Source: Longirhabdus pacifica | Lineage (GTDB): Bacteria > Bacillota > Bacilli > Paenibacillales > DSM-105158 | Direction: 5' to 3' | Length of the DNA: 64,000 nucleotides | Assembly (NCBI RefSeq): GCF_004115085.1 | Contig: NZ_QXJP01000001.1 | Location: 186,001-250,000 of the forward strand | Shown: positions 16,342-24,038 of the stretch, piece by piece | Layout: each line of letters starts with the position of its first letter | Numbering within the stretch: position 1 is the stretch's first letter | Position numbers and translations under genes: made by a program | The notes under the pieces: generated by a model | Databases searched by the model: none | The model's input: only the letters and a program-made list of their open reading frames with translations | What the model was told of the DNA's origin: nothing

Positions 16342-18015
16342 ATGGAACAAGAACAAAGTATGGTTGCTATAACCATCGGTCCAGCACAAGCTTTTATTTC
16401 CTCTGCTCGAAAAATGGAAGATTTGTGGAGCGGAAGCTATATTCTTTCTTATTTATCTGAATTAGGATTGCAACATATATTCGATATGTGTATTGCTGAA
16501 TCATTGACAATAAGGAGCATATATCCGAATTATTTAGATGCCCAGTCCTTAGAAGCCAGACCAAATAAAGAAGTACCTTCCATGCCTAATAGACTAATGT
16601 TTTTGCTGAACGATAATCCACAACAAGCAGCACGAATTGCAGAGCGAATAGCGAAAACAATAGAAAATGAACTTGTTAAAATGTACAGCCAATCTTTTAC
16701 AGATATTTTTGGAGATGTAAAAGATAGTCAGACATATATGTATGAATTTGGAGAGCAGCAAGTTGCAAATGCATTGGAAATATATTGGGCGGTTGAGCCT
16801 ACAACGTGTGATGACAAGCAATTTGAAAGAAGTAAAAAGAAATTAGAACAAAAATTAATCGCCATGAAACATCAACGTAAATTTAGAAATGAAAATCAGC
16901 AAGGCATCGTATGTACCGTTTGCGGTGAACGAGAAGCATTGCATCAGGAACAAATTTTAAACAGTCATCGTCTCTTTGAAATGAAAAAACAATTACAACA
17001 AACGTGGAAAAAACGAAACAAAGATAAAGGTTATGACAAAAGAATACAAGACAGAGAGTACTTGTGTGGTGTGTGTAGCACTAGACGGGCATTTCGAGCG
17101 GTACTTAGTAATAGAGGAAGATCGGTGAAACACTTTGATAGTGTACTTACCTTTGCAGAGGAAAATAATTATTACGGGTTAGTGTTAATGGACGGAGATA
17201 ACATGGGACAGTGGTTTAAAGGAGAGCATCGTAATGACGGACAGTCTTTACTTACATATAATCAACAACTTAGCCGTAAATTAGTTGATTTTTCTACTCA
17301 GGCATTGGATACGGTCACAAGTGAAGATCATAAAGGAAGATTAATTTACGCCGGCGGAGATGACGTATTTGCTATCGCTCCATTACATACCATCTTACCG
17401 ATGGCACATCAGTTGCAAAAAGATTTTTATAACGTACTAGAACAACTGAAATCCGATCAAGAACCAACTAGTTCAGCAGGGATTATGATTGTACATGGTA
17501 AAACTCCTCTAAATATAGTGTTAAACCATACACGTCGCCTAGAAAAAAAAGCTAAAGCACATGGACCAGATAAAAATGCATTTGCGCTATCTATATATAC
17601 CGGAAGTGGAGAAATAAGAGAGGTTTCACTACGATGGGAGGCAATGGAATCTGTTCAACAATTAGTAAACAGTTTGAAAAAAGATACGTCTGCAAACTTT
17701 ATTTATACTTTTACAGAGACCATCTTACCATTGCTAGGTTCTCATCTGAATAATTTAACAGACAAGGAAGAACAAGCACAAAAAGATGAATTGAAAGAAA
17801 TCATTCAGATTGAACTATCTCGCATGATGCATCGATCAGGTAAAAACTACGTGGAAGATGATATGACAACAGAGCTGTTAATTCAAAGTGTAATGGCTTG
17901 TTATCATTGTGCGCCTACTGTTTTTCAATTCATTCATTTATTGCAAATAGCTAGATTTATGAAAGTGAACATGACAAGAGTGAAGCAACAATCAGATGCG
18001 AATGCGCAAAGCTAA
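16342..18015 (+). CDS. cas10: Cas10 / Cmr2, cyclic-oligoadenylate synthase subunit
   Basis: This is the 557-residue large subunit of the type III-B effector. The first palm-like domain starts almost at residue 1 (ITIGPAQAFISSARKMEDLWSGSY), so no N-terminal HD nuclease domain is present. A zinc site is formed by CTVC (191-194) and CGVC (242-245). The second palm carries MDGDNMG (283-289) and an intact GGDD (338-341), the residues that bind metal and make cyclic oligoadenylate. The complex is therefore predicted to signal with cOA but not to cut DNA through HD. Upstream AGGAGG is well placed. No CARF-type receiver was recognised in the window. Confidence 0.95.
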   Translation: MEQEQSMVAITIGPAQAFISSARKMEDLWSGSYILSYLSELGLQHIFDMCIAESLTIRSIYPNYLDAQSLEARPNKEVPSMPNRLMFLLNDNPQQAARIAERIAKTIENELVKMYSQSFTDIFGDVKDSQTYMYEFGEQQVANALEIYWAVEPTTCDDKQFERSKKKLEQKLIAMKHQRKFRNENQQGIVCTVCGEREALHQEQILNSHRLFEMKKQLQQTWKKRNKDKGYDKRIQDREYLCGVCSTRRAFRAVLSNRGRSVKHFDSVLTFAEENNYYGLVLMDGDNMGQWFKGEHRNDGQSLLTYNQQLSRKLVDFSTQALDTVTSEDHKGRLIYAGGDDVFAIAPLHTILPMAHQLQKDFYNVLEQLKSDQEPTSSAGIMIVHGKTPLNIVLNHTRRLEKKAKAHGPDKNAFALSIYTGSGEIREVSLRWEAMESVQQLVNSLKKDTSANFIYTFTETILPLLGSHLNNLTDKEEQAQKDELKEIIQIELSRMMHRSGKNYVEDDMTTELLIQSVMACYHCAPTVFQFIHLLQIARFMKVNMTRVKQQSDANAQS

Positions 18016-18037
18016 TGAATCGGAAAAGGAGTTTATT

Positions 18038-19237
18038 ATGAATAAGCATGGTATAGTACTCAAACCAATAGACACATTCTTTTTTCGTAATCATCAATCG
18101 TTTACCGCTGGGGAGGATAGCGAGGCAGAAATGGTATTTCCACCTCATTTAAGCACGGTATATGGTGCACTACGAAGTGCATATATACATCAACATAGCG
18201 ATTTTTCTATCTTTTCGGAAGGAACAGATAAAAACGTTCGACATTGGATGGGAACACCATCAACCATAGGGCAATTTGCCATACAGGGTGGGTTCCTATG
18301 TCGCATGCAAAAAAACGATCATGATGAACTAGAAGACATCTACTTTCCTATTCCACTAGACTATCAAATTGAAGATAAAGCAGATGGAAAAGTGTTACCC
18401 CTAAGATTACAAAAAAAAGACGAACAGGACTATTCTTCACATCACGGTTCACATTATCTATATCGAACTACAGAAGAAAAAGCAGCATCTATGCAAGGCG
18501 TATATGTGCCCTATCAAGAGTGGATACAAGCGTTAATTGATCCGAATAAAATTAACCGGTGGTTTAAAGTAACGGATTGGTTGCAACGTAACCCTAAAGT
18601 GGGTATAGGAAGAAATAATAAGGAAAACAAAGCAATCGATACAGAGGGGGAAGGTCTCCTTTATCGAATAGATATGTCTATGTTTAAAGATAAAGAATTA
18701 GGACTGCTCGTACTTACAGAGGATAAGCATTGTCCGGATCTCACACAAGTCCCTTTTGCTCGACTTGGTGGAGAGAATCGTCCTTGGACAATACACCAGT
18801 TGCCTTCATCCATAAATCTATTAACAAAGCAGCAAGAACAAAAGATAATACAACAGGTAGAAAAAAGCAACATGGCAAGGTTAGTCCTACTAACACCAGC
18901 TATATGGGGCTATCATAATGGATCTTCTTCAACGGGACAGAAAGATCGAATCGTGTGGCAAGAAAATGAAAATGAACAAAAATTAATGATCGATGAATTA
19001 GAAGTGAGCGTTTTGACAAGTGCTGTTGAGCGTCCAAACCTTATTGGTGGTTGGGATATACATAAGAGAAGACCGAAACCAAGAAGAACAGCCATTCCAG
19101 CTGGCTCTGTCTTCTACATTCAAGTGCCAGAAGGACAAGCAGAAAAAATTGTTACTAAAATTCACGAAACCCGATTAACAAATGAACTGAGCCATGAAGG
19201 ATATGGAATTTCTTTTTGTGGCGTTGTACAACAATAG
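18038..19237 (+). CDS. cmr3: Type III-B CRISPR protein Cmr3
   Basis: This 399-residue Cas5-like RAMP protein binds the 5' handle of the crRNA next to Cas10. ATG 18038 (MNKHGIVLKPIDTFFFR) is chosen because AAAAGGAG stands six bases before it; a frame opens earlier at 17996 and would overlap cas10. Typical features are the DTFFFRNHQSFTAGEDS entry, FPPHLSTVYGALRSAYI, and the C-terminal AIPAGSVFYIQV ... GYGISFCGVV glycine-rich loop. It follows cas10 by 22 bases. Confidence 0.93.
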   Translation: MNKHGIVLKPIDTFFFRNHQSFTAGEDSEAEMVFPPHLSTVYGALRSAYIHQHSDFSIFSEGTDKNVRHWMGTPSTIGQFAIQGGFLCRMQKNDHDELEDIYFPIPLDYQIEDKADGKVLPLRLQKKDEQDYSSHHGSHYLYRTTEEKAASMQGVYVPYQEWIQALIDPNKINRWFKVTDWLQRNPKVGIGRNNKENKAIDTEGEGLLYRIDMSMFKDKELGLLVLTEDKHCPDLTQVPFARLGGENRPWTIHQLPSSINLLTKQQEQKIIQQVEKSNMARLVLLTPAIWGYHNGSSSTGQKDRIVWQENENEQKLMIDELEVSVLTSAVERPNLIGGWDIHKRRPKPRRTAIPAGSVFYIQVPEGQAEKIVTKIHETRLTNELSHEGYGISFCGVVQQ

Positions 19238-19253
19238 ATGAGGAGTGTTACCT

Positions 19254-20279
19254 ATGTTTAAAAAAGCGTACCCTTTTATGTTGCAAGCTATTTCATCCGT
19301 TCATGCAGGAAGTGGTAGTGAAATTGGCATTGTCGATTTACCTATCCAACGAGAACAGCACACAGGAATACCAAAAATAGAAAGCTCTACTCTCAAGGGA
19401 GCAATAAAAGCGGATTTTGAACTTAATCAAATTTTACAAGAAGAAACAGATTTTAAAGAGAAAATGAAATGGACGTTTGGTAGTGATCCTCAACAGAAAG
19501 AGGATAAAGAGAATAAAACGGTAGCGGGAGCCATTTCTTATGCAGATGCAAGATTATTGTTTTTCCCAGTCAAGTCGATGAAAGGTGTCTTCGCCTTGGT
19601 CACTTGTCCAGAAGTGCTGAACCGTTTTGTTAGAGAAATGAGTCAATTTCAAGATGACATTAAGATACAATCGCCCATAGAAGAAGGTTGGAACGGATGT
19701 AAAGTATGTGAGAAATCTAGCCTAACAATGGGAGATAAGAGCAGTAAGGACAGTGAGAACAGTGGAAAGAAGAATATCGTATTAGAACAGTATGCTTTTC
19801 CAGTTGAGCAAAATTTAGAGTTAGATGCGTGGGTCAAGTCATTAGCGAATTGTTTGTATTTTAGTGATGAAAATGATAAAAGTGATAAAGATAACCCTAA
19901 CAATGAAAATAAGAAAATATTTGTAAATAGATTAACTGAAAAACTAGTTATATTAGATGATCAGGCGTTCATGGATTTCGTAAAGTTATCTACTGAAGTA
20001 AACGCTAGAATTAAAATCGATTCGAAAACCGGAGTCGTTAATGATGGAGGATTATGGTACGAAGAAAATCTACCACCTGAAAGTATATTATATAGCTTCC
20101 TTTTCGTTGGCGATGCCAGAGGTAAGGGGTTAGAGGATTTCGAAAAAGCGGATCATATTAAAAATTTCTTGGATAAGAGGAATGAAATTTTTCAGTTGGG
20201 CGGCAATAGTACGTTAGGTAGAGGACTACTGAAATATATGGAGATGAAGGGAGTTGAAAATGTTGGGGGAAACAACTAG
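19254..20279 (+). CDS. cmr4: Type III-B CRISPR RAMP protein Cmr4, backbone RNase
   Basis: This 341-residue Cas7-type subunit forms the filament along the crRNA and cleaves target RNA at 6-nt intervals. The N-terminal motif HAGSGSEIGIVDLPIQRE is complete, including the Asp (D28 here) that corresponds to the catalytic residue of characterised Cmr4. IESSTLKGAIKADF follows. The C-terminus holds GGNSTLGRGLLKY. A polar insertion (about 150-230) carries CKVCEK and Ser/Asp/Asn-rich stretches. ATG 19254 is eight bases after AGGAG; a GTG at 19245 is less likely. It overlaps cmr5 by 20 bases. Confidence 0.95.
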   Translation: MFKKAYPFMLQAISSVHAGSGSEIGIVDLPIQREQHTGIPKIESSTLKGAIKADFELNQILQEETDFKEKMKWTFGSDPQQKEDKENKTVAGAISYADARLLFFPVKSMKGVFALVTCPEVLNRFVREMSQFQDDIKIQSPIEEGWNGCKVCEKSSLTMGDKSSKDSENSGKKNIVLEQYAFPVEQNLELDAWVKSLANCLYFSDENDKSDKDNPNNENKKIFVNRLTEKLVILDDQAFMDFVKLSTEVNARIKIDSKTGVVNDGGLWYEENLPPESILYSFLFVGDARGKGLEDFEKADHIKNFLDKRNEIFQLGGNSTLGRGLLKYMEMKGVENVGGNN

Positions 20280-20667
20280 TGTGATAAAAAATATGGAAAA
20301 TGAGAGAGCGAAAGATGCTTTGAAAAATGTAAAAGCTATCTTAGAAAAAAACGAAGATAAGAAGCAACAAACGGTGTACAAGGCGCATGTTAAAAAATTA
20401 GCCCCAATGATCCAAGTCAACGGATTAGCACAAACGATGGCGTTTTATCTTTATAAACAAGAAACAATATATGAGCAAATACGAGGTTGGATTATGCAGC
20501 AGGAGAGCGAAGACTTTGAAGAGTTTAAGGATAAAGGCAAAGCAGACTTCGTGCAATTTATTATTGAACAAGAGAGTGAAGAGTATAGGCGATTAACTAT
20601 GGAAGTGATAGCCTATGTGCAATGGCTAGCTCGCTTTGCTGACGGATTAATAGAAAAAGAAGTATAG
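20260..20667 (+). CDS. cmr5: Type III-B CRISPR small subunit Cmr5
   Basis: This 135-residue all-helical small subunit lines the Cmr complex beside the Cmr4 filament and the target strand. KAHVKKLAPMIQVNGLAQTMAFYLYK is the conserved core, with VIAYVQWLARFADGLI at the C-terminus, both typical of Cmr5. ATG 20260 is preceded by AGGGAG and overlaps the end of cmr4 by 20 bases, implying coupled translation. Confidence 0.93.
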   Translation: MLGETTSVIKNMENERAKDALKNVKAILEKNEDKKQQTVYKAHVKKLAPMIQVNGLAQTMAFYLYKQETIYEQIRGWIMQQESEDFEEFKDKGKADFVQFIIEQESEEYRRLTMEVIAYVQWLARFADGLIEKEV

Positions 20668-20678
20668 GGGTGATCAAA

Positions 20679-21854
20679 ATGGAGGATAAGAATCGAATGA
20701 AAATTGTTCATCCAAAATATTTAGATGACTACAAGGATCTACCACTCGATCACATGGCGTATAAAATGAACTACTTCATAAAAGAAAGTAGCAATAAACA
20801 GAATGATATAAACCCAACAAATTCGTTGAAGGAAGAAAAATCTCTACTGCATGCACAACAGAAGGAAGCATTACTTTCCCTCTCTTCTTCCTATGAGGTT
20901 GAAATCATTAAAGCCAAAACAGATGGAAAGCTTGTCCATGGTTTTGGTTCAATAAATGCAAGAGAAACATCAATAAGTATTCATTCGGTCTATGGAATTC
21001 CTTATATTCCAGCATCTAGTGTAAAAGGAGCAATGCGAAATTGGGTGATACAAGCTTGCTTCAATGGCATGGAGCCTGATCAATCTATATTATCCGAGGA
21101 ATCGGAGGCAAATGAAGAACAACAACACCTATACAAAGTATATTTAGATTTGTTCGGTTCGGAAAAATCACGAGGCATGTTACAGTGCATGGATGCTTTT
21201 ATTGCAAGTAAGGATTTTAAGCTAGAGAAGGATGTGATGACGGTTCATCACAAAGAATATTATAGTGGCAAGCAGGAGTCGCTGGATAATCAAAAATTGG
21301 ATATCATTAATTTTTATGTATTGAACAATAAAGAAATAAACTTTCCTTTATTTGTAGCAAAAAAAGAAGGAAGACATTCGAAATTATCATCTAACAAACT
21401 ATTAGATGAAGCTATTTGTTATTTGAAAAATGCTTTAAAAGAAACCGGGATTGGTTCAAAAAAATCATCAAGCTACGGTTACTTTAAAGAAATTAATGAT
21501 CTGGATATTAGAAAAGAAGTGTACAAAAAGCATGAAAAAGCAGCTGCAGCAAAAGCGAAAGCCAAAGCAGAGGCAGCAGCAAAGGCCGAAAAGCTAAAGC
21601 TGGAAAAGATGACGGACGCAGAAAGATTAGTTTATAAAATTCAACAATTTAAAAACATGGATCAAGGTAAAGATGAGTCCAAATCACCACAAATATTTAA
21701 AAAAGTATTAGAACTTGCGGAACAAGGAGAATTAGAGCCTGCACAGGAATTAAAAGCATACTGGAAAGAAATAAATCAGTGGGACCTCCCTAAAAAGAAG
21801 AAAAAACAAGGTAAACAGTTGGAAAAAATAGAACGTTTAAAAAAACATATTTAA
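20679..21854 (+). CDS. cmr6: Type III-B CRISPR RAMP protein Cmr6 with a charged C-terminal extension
   Basis: This 391-residue protein terminates the Cmr4 filament. The RAMP part covers about residues 70-285: SVYGIPYIPASSVKGAMRNWV is the N-terminal motif, DLFGSEKSRGML a second, and GIGSKKSSSYGYF the glycine-rich loop. Beyond that the protein continues for roughly 105 residues. This stretch has an Ala/Lys/Glu-rich helix (KAAAAKAKAKAEAAAK), a helical segment around YKIQQFKNMDQG, and a Lys-rich end (KKKKKQGKQLEKIERLKK). ATG 20679 lies eight bases after AGGGG. It is the last cmr gene. Confidence 0.92.
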   Translation: MEDKNRMKIVHPKYLDDYKDLPLDHMAYKMNYFIKESSNKQNDINPTNSLKEEKSLLHAQQKEALLSLSSSYEVEIIKAKTDGKLVHGFGSINARETSISIHSVYGIPYIPASSVKGAMRNWVIQACFNGMEPDQSILSEESEANEEQQHLYKVYLDLFGSEKSRGMLQCMDAFIASKDFKLEKDVMTVHHKEYYSGKQESLDNQKLDIINFYVLNNKEINFPLFVAKKEGRHSKLSSNKLLDEAICYLKNALKETGIGSKKSSSYGYFKEINDLDIRKEVYKKHEKAAAAKAKAKAEAAAKAEKLKLEKMTDAERLVYKIQQFKNMDQGKDESKSPQIFKKVLELAEQGELEPAQELKAYWKEINQWDLPKKKKKQGKQLEKIERLKKHI

Positions 21855-21872
21855 TTTATTAATGTAACGAAA

Positions 21873-21912
21873 AATGAAGCTACCATTACAAATTTGTTTT
21901 GGTAGCTTCATT
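21873..21912. terminator. Terminator between convergent cmr6 and the membrane protein gene
   Basis: AATGAAGCTACC pairs perfectly with GGTAGCTTCATT over a 16-base loop. Read on the minus strand it ends in TTTTTC, so it fits best as the terminator of the gene ending at 21886, whose last codons form one arm. It probably also stops the cmr transcript. Confidence 0.8.
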
Positions 21913-22842
21913 ATTACTATAAAATGCAAATGGTAGTGTGAATAAATGGCTCAACAATGTAGAAGGTAAGTTAGCATAAACAATCCACTTGTAAGTATAG
22001 TCTTTGCTCATCGTAACACTCCCTTTTTCATAGTTGTACAATAGCAATGGTATCTTTTTTTCACTTGCTATAAGAGATTTGATTACTTCATGCAGATAAG
22101 GATCTTCATTTGAAGTAAAACGATAAATTATAATATCAAATTCATTATTATCTAATTTTGTTTTAAAATCATCCACTTCGTAAACGGGTGGTAAAACTGC
22201 AACACCTTTAGATTCAATAGCGGGGATTTCTGTTTTTTTCATGATATCAATCTCATCTTTTGAACCCATAACTATAATTTTGGACTTTTTTAGTGAAAGT
22301 TGTTCGCTTACCATTTGTTTTAAAATATGAAAAAAAGTTTCGGATGATATTTGAGTAAGCTTTTCATCGATTATTTTACCGAAATCATTTACAGCATCAT
22401 GCTCAATTTCAGTGAATTTTGATTCAATTTCGGTGAATTTTGATTTAATTTTCTCTTGAAATTCCTTGATAGAATTTGAGAATACATATCGCATATAAAA
22501 TAAAAAAATTCCAGATATTATACCTAATATAGTAATAACTGCACCCAATATAGTGAAAATGGTGGAGATTGTATTAAATAGTCCTGCTCTTTCATTTTCC
22601 ACAAACTCTCGGTAATTTTTCAACTCATTTTCAACATATGTACGATAATTTTCATTCTCTTCTTTCAAATAATCATAGTTAGTTGCTTTCCCTTGCAAGA
22701 TTATGATTTCTTTCTCAAGATCATTAATTTTAGACTGTAACTCTGTTATTTCATCTGCTTCTATTGGGATAGGTAAAGCATACATAGTTAAAATCAAAAA
22801 GACAAAGAAAGTTATGATGAAATTTTTTCTACTTTTCCTCAA
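21886..22842 (-). CDS. Signal peptide - coiled coil - TM - alpha/beta domain protein; candidate type III ancillary protein
   Basis: I do not recognise this 318-residue protein as a named family. It has an N-terminal signal or first TM (about 5-28, ending IPIEADE), a coiled coil (31-85: ITELQSKINDLEKEIIILQ) and a second TM with a Gly-rich middle (92-120: TILGAVITILGIISGIFLFY). A cytoplasmic helical linker (122-185, with the repeat SKFTEIE) follows, then an alpha/beta domain (187-305). The last domain shows KIIVMGS, an EFDIIIYRF strand, IPLLLYN, and KWIVYANL, like Rossmann or receiver folds that bind nucleotides. TTG 22842 follows GGAGG by eight bases. It lies 31 bases tail-to-tail from cmr6 and 59 bases from an XRE regulator on its own strand. 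A cOA-gated membrane effector is a reasonable but unproven idea. Confidence 0.7.
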   Translation of the reverse strand: MRKSRKNFIITFFVFLILTMYALPIPIEADEITELQSKINDLEKEIIILQGKATNYDYLKEENENYRTYVENELKNYREFVENERAGLFNTISTIFTILGAVITILGIISGIFLFYMRYVFSNSIKEFQEKIKSKFTEIESKFTEIEHDAVNDFGKIIDEKLTQISSETFFHILKQMVSEQLSLKKSKIIVMGSKDEIDIMKKTEIPAIESKGVAVLPPVYEVDDFKTKLDNNEFDIIIYRFTSNEDPYLHEVIKSLIASEKKIPLLLYNYEKGSVTMSKDYTYKWIVYANLPSTLLSHLFTLPFAFYSNNEATKTNL

Positions 22843-22901
22843 ATTGAAATCCTCCAGCTTTATTAGATATTAATGAACAAAAAGTGTTGATTTATTTTTT
22901 G

Positions 22902-23270
22902 TTAATTTTTAGAACTGTTTCTGTTGTATTTTTCTTTCATTTTTCTGTATAGGTTCAAACTTTCTTTTAAAAATTCAGCTTCATCATCGTTAAGTTTTTC
23001 TTTTTTTGATTCAAAAAAAGCGCAATTTTCATAAACCTCTACAGGAATTTTATTTACATCTCTTCCTAAGAGGTAATCAGTACTTACTTGAAATATGTTT
23101 GCTATTTTAATGAGTGTTGCATTGTCTGGTTCATTTATATTGTTTTCATATTGTGATATTGTCGATTTAGCCGCACTTAAATGAGAAGCTAGAGCTTCTT
23201 GTGTCATGTTTTTTGACTTCCTTAACTCACGTAGAATACTACCCACCATTATTAAAACAACCTTTATCAT
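22902..23270 (-). CDS. XRE-family transcriptional regulator
   Basis: This 122-residue protein (or about 115 if it starts at the second Met, MVGSILRELRKSK) has one cro/C1-type helix-turn-helix: QEALASHLSAAKSTISQYE, followed by LIKIANIFQVSTDYLLGRD. The charged helical tail (DDEAEFLKESLNLYRKMKEK) probably dimerises. This layout is common in phage and mobile-element repressors. The gene is followed on the same strand by the membrane protein at 21886, so it may control that gene and itself. AAAGG lies 11 bases before the second Met. Confidence 0.85.
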   Translation of the reverse strand: MIKVVLIMVGSILRELRKSKNMTQEALASHLSAAKSTISQYENNINEPDNATLIKIANIFQVSTDYLLGRDVNKIPVEVYENCAFFESKKEKLNDDEAEFLKESLNLYRKMKEKYNRNSSKN

Positions 23271-23519
23271 TTAGTAAAGTTTCATTTTGTCATGTGATAC
23301 TGCGGAAAATGCTATATGTTCATAAAAAATAAAGGAATTAATTCCCTATATGTATTCTACATTGAAAATACAATATAAGGTGGTTACAAAGCACTAGTTC
23401 ATGATAAATGTATTTTTTCGTTGTTTATTCTTTATTTTTGCTATATAATCAGTAATATATTCATGAAACATGAATATAGTGTAAATGTAGTTAAGTTGTA
23501 AATAGGAAGAGGTGTGGTA

Positions 23520-23711
23520 ATGTACAAAATTCGTTGGTTATTCCCTAATGAACAATATTTTGAAAACTTCACCTCTAATGTATCTGAGTTTTTGCTTCTG
23601 TTACAGCGATCTGATTATGTTACATACGAAGGCATAATGTACCAAGTAAGTGCAATAGAATTAATGATAGAAGAACAAATGTGGCTATCTATTTTACTCG
23701 ATCAAGCATAG
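23520..23711 (+). CDS. Small hypothetical protein
   Basis: A 63-residue protein starting at ATG 23520, seven bases after AGGAAGAGG. An in-frame GTG at 23514 is closer and less likely. It reads MYKIRWLFPNEQYFENF, then an amphipathic SEFLLLLQRS helix and acidic end. It has no membrane segment. It is transcribed away from the XRE gene and could share its divergent promoter region (23271-23519). Function unknown. Confidence 0.6.
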   Translation: MYKIRWLFPNEQYFENFTSNVSEFLLLLQRSDYVTYEGIMYQVSAIELMIEEQMWLSILLDQA

Positions 23712-23835
23712 GGTGGTTGGATACCTAGCTTTTTTTACATATAGGGGAAGAGGGTTATAATGTTAGGAATGAATCTCTTATAATTTCGTAGGGTTGCTTA
23801 TTACTAGTTCTTTCTATTTTTCTTTAAAAGCGAAG

Positions 23836-23873
23836 GTAAACCGTCATAGGCCCCTAAAAGTTAGACGGTTTAC
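23836..23873. repeat. Inverted repeat resembling the end of an IS3-family element
   Basis: GTAAACCGTC and GACGGTTTAC form a perfect 10-bp stem. The interior, read on the minus strand, is GTCTAACTTTTAGGGG, a sequence style I associate with ends of IS3-family insertion elements in Bacillaceae. No transposase fragment is seen nearby, so this could be a solitary IS scar or just a hairpin. Confidence 0.35.
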
Positions 23874-24038
23874 AACAAGGTTGAGCTGATCTCTCTTTTG
23901 ATTGTTTTACGGAAGGTGAGTGTCGGGGTGCTCATATGCCTTAGATCATTTATAACCTAATTACCTAAAATTAATAAATGTCTAAAGTAAATTGTGAAAT
24001 GATTGATATGTCTTTATAAAATGATTTTGATTGATGTA

